In this document: positions 1 through 8,519 of the stretch, piece after piece | Layout: each line of letters begins with the position of its first letter | Numbering within the stretch: the first letter of the stretch is position 1 | Assembly: GCA_902799045.1 (NCBI GenBank) | Contig: CADBZH010000020.1 | Location: 1 to 64,000, forward strand | Length of the DNA stretch: 64,000 nt | Direction of reading: 5' to 3' | Origin: an uncultured Eubacteriales bacterium | Lineage (GTDB): Bacteria > Bacillota > Clostridia > Christensenellales > Aristaeellaceae | Made by a program: the position numbers and the translations under genes | Notes under the pieces: model-generated | The model's database searches: none | What the model was told of the DNA's origin: nothing | Seen by the model: the letters and a program-made list of their open reading frames with translations, nothing else

Positions 1-1
1 C

Positions 2-244
2 TACGAAATACCCAGTGACGCCGCCAGCGAAGCCATCCAACTCTTGGCGCGAACGGAGGGCTTGTTTGTGGACCCCGTGTATACGGGAAAGGCATTGGCG
101 GGGCTGCTGGCAGATGTGCGAAGCGGTGCAATCAAAAAAGGCGAAAACCTTTTGTTCTGGCACACGGGCGGCGCGACAGCCCTGTTTGCCGAACCGGAAA
201 TCCTGGGGGATCAGCTTTTAGGGTCTGTCCCGGAATCTGTGTAA
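2..244 (+). CDS. C-terminal end of a PLP-dependent D-cysteine desulfhydrase / ACC deaminase family enzyme (5' end outside window)
   Basis: The frame is open from the window edge and ends with TAA at 242-244, giving about 80 residues. The stretch LFVDPVYTGKALAGL followed by LFWHTGGATALF is typical of the C-terminal third of the fold-type II PLP enzymes that include D-cysteine desulfhydrase and 1-aminocyclopropane-1-carboxylate deaminase; the glycine/threonine-rich segment belongs to the cofactor phosphate region. In this family the enzymes release ammonia from D-cysteine or related amino acids. The substrate cannot be told from this fragment. Nothing downstream is clearly linked to it. Confidence 0.75.
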   Translation, partial: YEIPSDAASEAIQLLARTEGLFVDPVYTGKALAGLLADVRSGAIKKGENLLFWHTGGATALFAEPEILGDQLLGSVPESV

Positions 245-279
245 GCTATAACAAAGCAGTGCAAAGCGCGAATCACTTG

Positions 280-370
280 ATAGCATCCGGGCGATCCAAA
301 ACCGGGGCATTGAAGCGAACGCCGCCTCGGGATTCGTCTCCATTTCCGAAGCGGAAATGGGGGGCGTTTG
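280..370. repeat. Dispersed hairpin repeat, copy 1 (second copy at 20868-20945)
   Basis: A perfect 9-bp stem CCATTTCCG / CGGAAATGG lies at 340-360 with a 3-nt loop, enclosed by an AACGCC / GGCGTT outer pairing. The flanks (GGGCGATCCA, GGGGCA, CGGGAT.CGTCT) recur in the same order at 20868-20945 around the same stem with a different loop triplet. Conservation of the stem with a varied loop suggests a mobile or structured intergenic repeat. It does not act as a classic terminator because no T-run follows directly. Confidence 0.6.
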
Positions 371-425
371 GACAAGACGGGGGTTCTCGCCTGTTTTCCT
401 TTCGAAAAAAACTCAAAAAAATCCG

Positions 426-454
426 TTGAAGTCAACCCATGGTTTTGCTATAAT
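426..454 (+). promoter_or_regulatory. Sigma-A type promoter for the DMT/MATE pair
   Basis: TTGAAG (426-431), a 17-nt spacer and a consensus TATAAT (449-454) stand about 130 nt before the DMT start. The region between 244 and 588 holds otherwise only the hairpin repeat and a leader with no visible riboswitch fold. Confidence 0.7.
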
Positions 455-587
455 TCACGTGTATCTGCAAAGAAAAGGCTGGCAGAGTCTTCGTCCATCA
501 GAGCTTTTGTATCACGATGCTTGAACTTCCGGCTTTGAAGGAGCGTTCTCGCAAGACGGAAGCCGGCAAGGAGGTTTACAGGAGCAT

Positions 588-1526
588 ATGGCCATAGTTT
601 TTACTCTGTTATCCATGCTGATGGTATGCGGAGAGGATCTGTATGAAAAAAAGGCCGTTTCCTCCCACGTGGAAGACGTGCTGAAGATCCTGGTATGGTA
701 TGGGATCTTCAATGCCGTCGTATTGTGCGCTCTGTTTCTCTTTGGATTGGATGAGACCTCGCTGATGCCCCATGAACTCATTCTGAACAAACCGGTGGTG
801 CTTCTGAATCCGATATGCAGCTACGCCTGCCTGTTCTTCGCGCTGGCGGCCTACAAGTATGTGGGAGTATCGGTAAGGAACACCTTCGCCAACGTGGATG
901 GCCTTTTCTATATCCTGTTTCTGGTGGCCTATCACGTGCTGACGGGGAACGCGGGATTTGCCGCCAGACTGTTTACTCCCACCATGGCCATTGGCCTGAT
1001 CCTGATCCTGGGCGTGACGATAATCTATCCCTCCCTCAGGGGCCTTCAGGAGGAGAAGCAGGCGCCTTCAAAACCCGCCGGATCGAGCAAGACAGCGCTC
1101 AAAATCGGTATCACCCTGGCGATCGTCTCCGCGTTATTCGACGGAGCCGATTCCTTCTTCAGCAGCGTGCTGATCGGAGACAAAATCGTGGACTCCATGG
1201 AGTTTATTGCCGCCAACACGCTGGTACAGGTGATTATTTCCGTTTTTGTATGGATCTGTCTTTGGATCAGGCATAAAAAGGTTTACAATCCCTTCCGAAA
1301 AACTGAAAAGTATCGGTTCATCAGCCAGGCGTTCAGCGCCGCAGGCGATCTGCTTTACATTTTTGCCCTGTCCGGAGACGCCCTGCTGGGCGTGGTATTG
1401 TGGAACGCATTTCCCGTTCTGGATATTCTGGGCGCCCGCATCCTGATGAAGGAAAAACTGACCCGGATCCAATATCTGGTCCTGTTCATACTGATCATAG
1501 GCGCTGTGTTGGTCAGTATTTCTTGA
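588..1526 (+). CDS. DMT-superfamily (EamA-like) membrane transporter
   Basis: A 312-residue, very hydrophobic protein with about ten predicted membrane segments in two halves, joined by a polar linker around residues 150-165 (EEKQAPSKPAGSS). This is the layout of drug/metabolite exporters of the EamA type. The C-terminal half carries the typical short loops and ends in a hydrophobic helix. The ATG at 588 is preceded by AGGAGG and AGGAG. The stop overlaps the ribosome site of the next gene, so it is co-transcribed with the MATE fusion 10 nt downstream. The substrate is unknown. Sugar-phosphate or amino-acid exporter roles exist in the superfamily but nothing here chooses between them. Confidence 0.7.
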   Translation: MAIVFTLLSMLMVCGEDLYEKKAVSSHVEDVLKILVWYGIFNAVVLCALFLFGLDETSLMPHELILNKPVVLLNPICSYACLFFALAAYKYVGVSVRNTFANVDGLFYILFLVAYHVLTGNAGFAARLFTPTMAIGLILILGVTIIYPSLRGLQEEKQAPSKPAGSSKTALKIGITLAIVSALFDGADSFFSSVLIGDKIVDSMEFIAANTLVQVIISVFVWICLWIRHKKVYNPFRKTEKYRFISQAFSAAGDLLYIFALSGDALLGVVLWNAFPVLDILGARILMKEKLTRIQYLVLFILIIGAVLVSIS

Positions 1527-1536
1527 GGAGAGAAGC

Positions 1537-3783
1537 ATGAAAGCGTATTCACCGACTTTTAGAAAACGCATCCTGCAGGTACTGGTCATCAGCCTGGTCG
1601 CCTTTTCCATGGATCGTCTCATCGTCCTGCTGTCTCATGATGACTCCATCTGGATGGGGGAAGCGATAGAGGCGGTAGGATCGGTGATCTTTGGGCCGCT
1701 GGTGGGATTTTTCGCGACCTTTCTCAACTGCACCGTGTCTGATTATCTCACCTATCACAGCTTTGATTACATCTTTGTAGACACCCTGGAGGCGGTGGCC
1801 GTGGCGCTGATCGGCGTCATATTCCGAAAACTGAACCGGGACGAGGACCGGTTCGGCATCCGGCAGATCGTGATATTCAACTTTGTCCAGGTCCTGGTGA
1901 ATGTCGCGGTTCTGTACCTGTCGTCCATCCCAGTCGCCATGTTCGCCTTCGGATTCATCGTCGATGATTGGACCAAGGCGGATACGCTGTCCGACGTGGC
2001 AGCCTTGGGAGATAACACCTTTTCCGCCTGTGTCTCCGTGGCGCTGATCGGAACGATCCTGCTGGCGCTGTGCATTTTTATCCGGAGGAAGCTCCGGGAA
2101 AAAGGGAGCGTTTCTGCCGCTCTGCGCTCCATTTTCAAGCCCACGTTTCTGAAGAAGGAGTACCGGCACCGGGCCTTTGAATATACGGCTGGCCTGGTGC
2201 TTGCCATTGGGCTGACCATGGTCGATGGAGTGGTCTCAGGCCATATTTGGGGAACGGACGCATTGGCGGCCACCTCGTTGGTGTTTCCTCTGGTATCCTT
2301 AAGCGCTTTTATCTCCACGATCTTTACCTATGGCTGCTCCAATCTTTGCGCCATCGCTGAGGGAAGCGGTGATTATGAGCGTGCAAGGAGGCTCTTTACG
2401 TTGGGCCTTTTCACGACGCTTCTGCTGGGACTGGCACAATCGGTCCTGTTCAATCTGATGGAGGATTTGTATTTCAGCTACTATACTTCCTCCCCGGCCA
2501 TCGAAGCCTTTGCCCGTGAGTATTACCGACTTTTCATTTTTGTCCCGCCGGTAATGGCGTTGGCTACCTTTTTGGATGAGATGATCTCCGCCGACGGAGA
2601 TGATTCCCTTTCCTATGTGGCGTACCTGGTCTCCTTCGGGGTGAACGTGGGCGCCTCCGTGTTCCTGGCGCGGACCATTGGAATGAGCGGCCTTGCCCTG
2701 GGAACGGCCCTGAGCTATGTGAGCTATGTGATCGTGGTTTCCATCCATTTCCTGAAAAAGAGCAATACCTACCGGTTGCGATACTGGTTCTACTTCAAGG
2801 ATCTTCTGCGCTTCGCCCAGTATTCTCTGAAGAACAATACCGCCGGAATCTGTATGTCCGTGGTCTCCGCCGGTTTTACCAAAGCCATCCTGATTTTCTG
2901 GGGGAATGATTACCTCATCGCCAACACGGTGCTCTGCGCCATGCTGGAAATCTATGAGATGGTCAACGGTCCCTCCGAGGCGGCGGGGTATCTGCTGGCC
3001 AGCTACACCGGTGAAAGAAATAGCGAAGGTATCAGGACCCTCTTTCGGCAGGCGCTGGTTGCGTGTGCTTTCAGTGGCATGGCGGTCACTCTGCTGCTGC
3101 TGATCCTGCCGAACACCGTGCTTCTGCTCTATGGAATCGAGGACACGCCCCTTCGAGTTGATCTGGTCAAGTGCATCCGATTCTGCTCCCTGGGTGTGGT
3201 CGCGGCGTCCATTGGAGGGTTTTTGAGCGATTACTACGGCTATACCGGAAAGCCGCTGTGGTCATGCATGATGGTCGTCTTCCGAACCGCTCTGTTCCCC
3301 ATACTGTTCTGCGTCAACTTCTGCCTGGAGGGCGGGATCGTGTCCATGGGGAAAGGGATGGTATTATCCCAGATCACGGCCCTGGCGATTTTCTTTAGCT
3401 TTGTCCTGATCATGAAGGGCAGGGAAAGCATCCCCTATATGCTGGATGACCCGGACTATGGCAAGGTCAGCATGAATTCCTTCGAATATCAGCCGGAGGA
3501 ATATGAACGGCTCTGGAACTGGATCCAGGAGAACCTGAATGATCACGGCATAGAGAGCGGAAAGCTCGGGGAAGTCAAAACTCTTCTTCAATCCCTGTTC
3601 CGCCAAACGGAGGAAAAAAACGAAAAAAACAAGGTGCTGGGCGAATGTGTCCTCCGGTTCATCGGGGAGCCTGAGATCATTATCAAGGACAACGGCGAGC
3701 TGTTCCAGCCTGACATTCAGGATGACCGCCTGAGCTATAACGCACTTATGTCCTGTAACAGCAGCACGATTCATCTCTCCTGA
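1537..3783 (+). CDS. MATE-family transporter with an extra N-terminal membrane domain and a C-terminal kinase-like domain
   Basis: At 748 residues this is about 300 longer than ordinary MATE proteins (around 450). Residues 1-190 form five or six membrane helices that resemble an ECF S-component or 5TM sensor module. Residues 205-640 are the twelve-helix MATE core. Residues 650-748 are soluble and laid out like a GHKL/histidine-kinase-type ATPase domain: a helix with KTLLQSLFRQTEEKN in the N-box position and IIIKDNGELFQP in the G1 position, but with no clear G2 glycines. The ATG at 1537 has GAGGAG seven nt upstream. It follows the DMT gene in one operon. MATE proteins export cations, drugs or lipid-like compounds by antiport. 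The added domains suggest a sensed or partner-controlled carrier, which is inference. The domain calls at both ends come from pattern, not from a profile search. Confidence 0.75.
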   Translation: MKAYSPTFRKRILQVLVISLVAFSMDRLIVLLSHDDSIWMGEAIEAVGSVIFGPLVGFFATFLNCTVSDYLTYHSFDYIFVDTLEAVAVALIGVIFRKLNRDEDRFGIRQIVIFNFVQVLVNVAVLYLSSIPVAMFAFGFIVDDWTKADTLSDVAALGDNTFSACVSVALIGTILLALCIFIRRKLREKGSVSAALRSIFKPTFLKKEYRHRAFEYTAGLVLAIGLTMVDGVVSGHIWGTDALAATSLVFPLVSLSAFISTIFTYGCSNLCAIAEGSGDYERARRLFTLGLFTTLLLGLAQSVLFNLMEDLYFSYYTSSPAIEAFAREYYRLFIFVPPVMALATFLDEMISADGDDSLSYVAYLVSFGVNVGASVFLARTIGMSGLALGTALSYVSYVIVVSIHFLKKSNTYRLRYWFYFKDLLRFAQYSLKNNTAGICMSVVSAGFTKAILIFWGNDYLIANTVLCAMLEIYEMVNGPSEAAGYLLASYTGERNSEGIRTLFRQALVACAFSGMAVTLLLLILPNTVLLLYGIEDTPLRVDLVKCIRFCSLGVVAASIGGFLSDYYGYTGKPLWSCMMVVFRTALFPILFCVNFCLEGGIVSMGKGMVLSQITALAIFFSFVLIMKGRESIPYMLDDPDYGKVSMNSFEYQPEEYERLWNWIQENLNDHGIESGKLGEVKTLLQSLFRQTEEKNEKNKVLGECVLRFIGEPEIIIKDNGELFQPDIQDDRLSYNALMSCNSSTIHLS

Positions 3784-4014
3784 GAGGGCGTGAAGGGCTT
3801 TGGCTCAGGAATCCCTGATAGCAACGGACGCCCATTGCAGCACAATAGGCGTCCATCGTTATCAGTTCATTGTCGTCCTTCTGGACGCATGGCCCCTCGT
3901 AGCCACAGCGCACGCAGCCCGTGCAGGGGTGGATGTTCATGCGGCACACGTCGAGGACCTCGCAGGCATGGCCCGCCTCCATCGCGCCTTTGACGAAATG
4001 GTCCACCAGTTTGG
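3746..4014 (-). pseudogene. Fragment of an NAD(P)H-dependent FMN reductase-like flavoprotein
   Basis: About 60 residues read as the N-terminal half of a flavodoxin-fold FMN reductase / iron-sulfur flavoprotein: VDHFVKGAMEAGHACEVLDV followed by the cysteine-rich HPCTGCVRCGYEGPCVQKDD. The first 15 or so residues with the phosphate loop are missing, because the frame joins directly, out of phase, to the flavodoxin remnant upstream at about 4010. The C-terminal half is missing beyond about 3865, where the sequence turns into an unrelated tail and an inverted repeat GGACGCC / GGCGTCC at 3826-3853. It cannot make a working enzyme. A C-terminal piece of the same family lies at 13093-13370. Confidence 0.7.
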
Positions 4015-5478
4015 ATAGCCCAGCAGCACGGTGTCGTAGTCCGCCACGTTGTCCACATGCCCGGCGACTTCAGGCCGCGCCTGGGCGTGCTGATCCCGCT
4101 GGGCCTCCATCAGCACGGTGTTGTAGTCGTCGGAATAGGCGGGGATGGGCTCGATCTCAAACAGGTCGTAGCCGGTCTGCCGCTGGATCTCATGGGCGAT
4201 GCCCCGGGTGTTGCCGCCCCAGCAGAAGAAGGCGATCAGAACCTTATTGCCCTCGGAGGCGGCGGGGATGCCGCCCGATACGGCTGCCGAGCCCGCGACG
4301 CCCGCCCCGGCATTGCGCACCAGCCGCACGCCCAGGTTGTAGCTCTTCAGGTCGGCCTGACCCGCCGCGCGGTAGGCGCTGCGCATGTTCTTGCCAAAGT
4401 CGTTCCAGCCGCCGCCGCGCTCCTGGCGTTGGCATACCCAATCGCGTCCAGCCAGGAGAGGTTCTCCACGGGCAGCTTCTCACCTATGAAGGTGCTGGGG
4501 TTTGCCCCCCATCACGGCCGACCATTCGGTCTGGGTGGTCTCGTATGGATCGATGTAGAAGGCGGCCACCGTCACTTCGTGAGGCGTCTCGTCGTCGATG
4601 CGCCAGTTTTCGTCCTCCGCGCTGCCCATCCGGAAGGAGCCGCCCTCGACGAGGACGAAGCCGTCGTCCATCGGTACAGCTTCCGCAGTCGGTTCCGGCC
4701 CGGCTTCCTGCCACGGCGCTTCCATGGCGCTGCCACAGCCGGCATCAAAGCCGACATCGTTCTGATTCGACCAGATCATGTTCAGCATGAGGCCGATCAC
4801 GACCGCCGCCAGGATCAGCGTCACCGGCAGGAGCGGATGGCCCTTCCGGCGCAGCAGCAGCGCAAGCTGACACCCCACGAAGGCCCAGAACAGCAGCATG
4901 GCCACGTTTTCCAGAAGCACCAGCGCCCCGGCCTTTTCATAGTCCAGGAAGGCGAAGGGCACCCGGAAGAACAGGTAGTTCGGCATGCCGTTTTTCAGGA
5001 ACAGCCAAAGGCCGACGCCCGCGACCGCCGCGCAGGCGACGGACAGGGCGCGGCGTGTCTTTTCCTTCACCTTTGCCAGCATCACCGGCACGTGCAGCCC
5101 CAAGTGCAGCCCCATCAGCACGAACGACCAGTGGGACATGGACAGGTGCGTCGCCCGCACGAAGGACACCCGCGCGACACCGTACAGGAAGGGCACGGCG
5201 TAGTTGCTCATGGCCATGCCGCAGAAGGCCGTCAGCGCGAAGGATGCCAGCAGCAGCTCGTTCACGCAGGTGGAGGCGGCGCGATAGGCGCTGTACTTGC
5301 CCTTGAGCATCGCCCCGTACCAGCGCCGGTTGAGGATCTGGTGGACGATCACCAGCGCGGTCAAGGCCATGCCCAGCCATTCGTGGGCCGCCTCGCCCGT
5401 CACCTGATAGGCCATCTGCAAAAGCAGGAGGACGGTCATGCCGATGTCGATCGTCCTCCGAAGATTGTTTTTTTTCAT
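4012..5478 (-). pseudogene. Broken DUF4405 membrane - formylglycine-generating-enzyme-like - flavodoxin fusion protein
   Basis: Residues 1-240 are a DUF4405-like unit with paired membrane helices and histidines, plus further helices. A linker leads to the start of an FGE/SUMF1-type domain (VEGGSFRMGSAEDEN). The frame is then lost at a GGGGGGCAAACCCC tract near 4497-4510, where one base fewer would restore GEKLPVENLSWLDAIGYAN. About 20 codons on, the text jumps to the far C-terminal FGE motif (RGGGWNDFGKNMRSAYR), so the catalytic core of roughly 130-150 residues is absent. The frame then runs into a flavodoxin-like domain (KVLIAFFCWGGNTRGIA) that stops at GYPNWW, where a second deletion joins it to the FMN reductase fragment. 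The start at 5478 overlaps the stop of the intact flavodoxin gene by one base. In intact form it would have been a membrane redox protein. Confidence 0.75.
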
Positions 5479-6026
5479 TATTTCAAGCCATCCACCCAGG
5501 TCTGCAATTCTTCTTCGCTGGCGCCGCCGTTCAGGCGCGCGCCGTCAAGCCAGGTGCCGGTGCCGGCCAGCTGGGCCAGGTCGCTGCCGCTGCGGCCGAT
5601 GCCGCTGCCGCCCGAGGTGCAGAAGGGGATCACGGTGATATCGGTGAAGTCATGAGCCTCCACGAAGGTGCACAGGATGCGCGGCTCCTCGCCCCACCAG
5701 ATGGGATAGCCGATGTAGACGGTGCTGTAGCCGTTCAGGTCGATATCTTCCCTGCCAATCTCCGGCCGGGTCTCGGGGTTGTCCTGCTCCCAGGTGGCGC
5801 GGGTGGAGCGGTCGTTGTAGTTCAGGTCCTCGTCGGTGTAGGGCTCGGCGGGGACGATCTCATACAGGTCCGCGCCGGTCACATTCGCCAGCCTCTCCGC
5901 CACGCCCCGGGTGGTGCCCGTCGCGGAGAAATAGACCACCAGCGTGTCGCTGTGGGCGGCTTCCTCCGCCAGCGCGCCCATACCCAGCAGGCACAGAACC
6001 ATCAAAATCGCGATTGCCTTTTTCAT
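5478..6026 (-). CDS. Exported flavodoxin-like protein
   Basis: A 182-residue protein with an N-terminal signal peptide (MKKAIAILMVLCLLGMGALA) and a flavodoxin fold: phosphate-loop region VVYFSATGTTRGVAERLA, then YIGYPIWWGEEPRI and PFCTSGGSGIGRS, which are the FMN-contacting loops of the Flavodoxin_4 type. The ATG at 6026 has GGAGG ten nt upstream; longer upstream reading is out of character. Its stop overlaps the next gene's start. Known relatives carry FMN and move single electrons. Export is unusual for flavodoxins but is seen in gut Clostridia. It belongs to the TetR-controlled operon that starts near 9510. Confidence 0.85.
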   Translation of the reverse strand: MKKAIAILMVLCLLGMGALAEEAAHSDTLVVYFSATGTTRGVAERLANVTGADLYEIVPAEPYTDEDLNYNDRSTRATWEQDNPETRPEIGREDIDLNGYSTVYIGYPIWWGEEPRILCTFVEAHDFTDITVIPFCTSGGSGIGRSGSDLAQLAGTGTWLDGARLNGGASEEELQTWVDGLK

Positions 6027-6040
6027 TTGAAGAATCCTCC

Positions 6041-6949
6041 TTATATAAGCAGATTGACGGCCATGCCCGTTGCCCAGGCAAAGGCCACGGTGAACAGGAT
6101 ATAGAGGATGAACCGCCGCCACCCCAGCACGATCTTCATCGCGCCCAGGTTGGTGATCTTCGTCGCGGGGCCGGTGATCATGAACGCCGCGGCGCTGCCC
6201 ATGCTCATGCCGTCCACCAGCCATTGCTGCAAAAGCGGTATCATCCCGCCGCCGCACATGTACAGCGGCACGCCGATGGTCGCCGCCATCAGCACGCCGA
6301 AGCCCTCGTTCTTTCCAAACAAGCCGCTGACGAAATCACCGGGGACGTGGATCTGGTACAGCGCCGTCAGCAGGATGCCCAGCGCGAACATGAGGCCGGT
6401 GGCCCGGACGTTGCGCCAGACGTTCTTCAGAAACCGCATAAACAGGTTCGAGTCGGTGTCCCGGCTCGCGCCCTCGCGAAAGCCGGTGAAGTCAAAGAAG
6501 CTCTTGCCCTTTCCGCTGTAGAACAGCCGGATCAGCCACCCGGCCACGCAGCCGCAGAGGGTGCAGCTGACGCAGCGGATCACCACCGCCGTCTGTCCCA
6601 GCGCGCCGCTGTAGAAGATCAGCTGGGGGTTCAGGAGGATGCTGGACATCATGAACGCGGCCAGATAATCGTCCTTCACACCCTGCTCGGAAAAGCTCGC
6701 CGCGATCGGGATCGTGCCGTACATGCACAGCGGCGAGGCCACTCCCAGCAGGCTCGCGGGGATCACGCCCAGCCAGCCCATTCGGCGTTGACCAATTTTG
6801 GAGAAAGCGCCGTGGATGGCCTTCTTGCCGAATACGGACACCGCGCTGCCCAGCAGGATGCCCAGCGCCCAGTAGGGCGCGATCTGCCGGACCTGGATGT
6901 CCAGGTAATACCAGAGGTAGATCGCCTCCCGGCGAATCCAATCAATCAT
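6041..6949 (-). CDS. Permease of the ArsP/DUF318 type
   Basis: A 302-residue membrane protein with about eight to ten helices. It shows the two repeated helix pairs of the ArsP_1/YraQ permease family: GVASPLCMYGTIPIAASF early and GVPLYMCGGGMIPLLQQWL late, each with a Cys and Gly/Pro-rich break, and TGPATKITNLGAMK near the end. Some family members export trivalent organoarsenicals; others are thought to move metals or thiols. It overlaps the DUF362 gene by 8 nt, so translation is probably coupled. In this operon, next to flavodoxins and a flavin reductase, it may move a redox-active or metal-bound substrate, which is inference. Confidence 0.8.
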   Translation of the reverse strand: MIDWIRREAIYLWYYLDIQVRQIAPYWALGILLGSAVSVFGKKAIHGAFSKIGQRRMGWLGVIPASLLGVASPLCMYGTIPIAASFSEQGVKDDYLAAFMMSSILLNPQLIFYSGALGQTAVVIRCVSCTLCGCVAGWLIRLFYSGKGKSFFDFTGFREGASRDTDSNLFMRFLKNVWRNVRATGLMFALGILLTALYQIHVPGDFVSGLFGKNEGFGVLMAATIGVPLYMCGGGMIPLLQQWLVDGMSMGSAAAFMITGPATKITNLGAMKIVLGWRRFILYILFTVAFAWATGMAVNLLI

Positions 6950-7934
6950 CCAGATTCACCAGATTGTAGGTCCGGCTTCCAAGGCCAATCGCCTCGGCGG
7001 CTTCCAGCGTGTGCAGGCCGTTGCGGCTCTCGATGCGGGCCACCAGGCTTTCGCTGTCCGGCATGGCGTACACCAGGTCGATGGCCGCCTGGTCGATGGC
7101 CAGCGGGTCAGCGGAGGCCAGTATGCCGATGTCGTGCATGTCCGGCTCATCCGGATAGCCGTCACAGTCGCAGTCCACGGACAGGCGGTTCAGCACGCTG
7201 ATGTAGACGATGTTCTTCCCCATCGCGGTGTCCACGCCCTTGGCCGCGTCCGCCATGGCCTCCAGGAACGGGTCCTGGTCGCCCCAGATGCTGCCGCTGG
7301 TGCGGGTGCCGCCGGAGTGGATCCACACCTTGCCCATGGACGAACCGAAGCCGATGGAGATGTTCTTGATCGCCCCGCCGAAGCCCGCCATGGCGTGGCC
7401 CTTGAAGTGACTGAGCACCAGGAAGGAATCGTAGTTCGCGAAGTGACTGCCCACATAATCCACGCTCAGCCGATTGCCGTCCTCGATCGGCAGCTCCATG
7501 CTGCCCTCGGCGTCCAGGATGTCCACCTCCGCGATGTCGGTGAAGCCGTGGTCCTTCGCCAGCTGCAGGTGCATGGCCGTGGAGGCGCGGCTGCCGCCGT
7601 ATGCGGTGTTGCACTCCACGATGGCGCCGTCCAGCATCTGCACCAGGTCGCCGATCAGCGCCGGGCGCAGGTAGTTGCTGTTCTCGCTTTCACCGGTGGA
7701 CAGCTTCACGCCCACCCGGCCGGGCAGTTCCACGCCCAGCACCCGGTAGGCCTTCACGAGGCTCTCCGGGGAAATATCGCTGACGAAGTACACCGCAGCC
7801 GGGGCGGCTTCATCCTGATGGGGCAGCGCGGAAAGGTCGATCTCCACGCCTCCGTTGGTGGTCAGGTCCGCCGCCAGCGCGGAACTGCCGCACAGGCAGA
7901 GCGCCAGCAGCGCGATCAACAGCTTTTTCATCAT
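6942..7934 (-). CDS. Exported DUF362-domain protein
   Basis: A 330-residue protein that starts with a cleavable signal peptide (LLIALLALCLCGSSALAA). The body is a DUF362 domain: VGVKLSTGE, YGGSRAST, VLSHFKGHAMAGFGGAIKN and a late GILASADPLAIDQAA. DUF362 proteins often sit next to 4Fe-4S domains and redox enzymes; the biochemical role is not settled. No ferredoxin cysteine clusters are present here apart from DCDCDG. The ATG at 7934 overlaps the flavin reductase stop by 4 nt and its own stop overlaps the permease start. Confidence 0.85.
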   Translation of the reverse strand: MMKKLLIALLALCLCGSSALAADLTTNGGVEIDLSALPHQDEAAPAAVYFVSDISPESLVKAYRVLGVELPGRVGVKLSTGESENSNYLRPALIGDLVQMLDGAIVECNTAYGGSRASTAMHLQLAKDHGFTDIAEVDILDAEGSMELPIEDGNRLSVDYVGSHFANYDSFLVLSHFKGHAMAGFGGAIKNISIGFGSSMGKVWIHSGGTRTSGSIWGDQDPFLEAMADAAKGVDTAMGKNIVYISVLNRLSVDCDCDGYPDEPDMHDIGILASADPLAIDQAAIDLVYAMPDSESLVARIESRNGLHTLEAAEAIGLGSRTYNLVNLDD

Positions 7935-8473
7935 GCGTTCATCCTCCCGCAGTCGCCCGCCTTTTCGCCGGTCACAAAGTATTCATAGGTCGGGAACTCG
8001 AACAGCACCGGCTTGAAGGTGTGGTAGTCGATCTTGCCCTTCTCGTTCAGCACGGTCTCGTCGGCGTAGGTCGCCAGGATCCTGCAGATGAAGTGGTCGA
8101 AGTGCTCCAGCTCGTAATTGCCGTCCACTTCGCACTCGATGGACACCTTCGCGTCGTCGATCAGCGGCGCGCCGTTCTCGCCCAAGGCCCAGGCGAACGC
8201 TTCCGACTTGTCCGCCTTGTTGCCGCTGATCGTGCCCATGCGGTCGGCGGCCTTCAGCCAGGAGGCGTCCACCACGTTCACGGACAGCTTCCTGTTCTCG
8301 CGGATGCCCTTGTTGATGTAGTGTGCCTGCACCAGCGACACCATCAGGTGGCTGTGGGCCACGGTGCCCGCGTGGGCCACCAGCGTCCAGGTGGGCTTGC
8401 CGTCCACCATCGCACCCACCACGATCAGCGGGGAGGGATACAAGGCCAAAGTCGCTCCGATGTTCTTCTTCAC
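7931..8473 (-). CDS. Flavin reductase-like protein (FMN-binding split barrel)
   Basis: 180 residues with the flavin-reductase split-barrel pattern: PSPLIVVGAMVDGKPTW near the N-terminus, the S-L-V substrate loop, the conserved S-V-N-V strand (KLSVNVVDASWLKAADRMG) and the C-terminal strand with FDHFICRILATYADE. These proteins bind FMN and reduce it or a bound substrate with NAD(P)H. The start is GTG at 8473 with AAGGAG 10-15 nt upstream. It is the second gene of the TetR-controlled operon, after the metallo-hydrolase, and probably supplies reduced flavin to the flavodoxin partners (inference). Confidence 0.85.
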   Translation of the reverse strand: MKKNIGATLALYPSPLIVVGAMVDGKPTWTLVAHAGTVAHSHLMVSLVQAHYINKGIRENRKLSVNVVDASWLKAADRMGTISGNKADKSEAFAWALGENGAPLIDDAKVSIECEVDGNYELEHFDHFICRILATYADETVLNEKGKIDYHTFKPVLFEFPTYEYFVTGEKAGDCGRMNA

Positions 8474-8519
8474 GTTCCTTCATCTCCTTAAAGCTGTTTT
8501 TCACGGTTGTCGATCCCCG

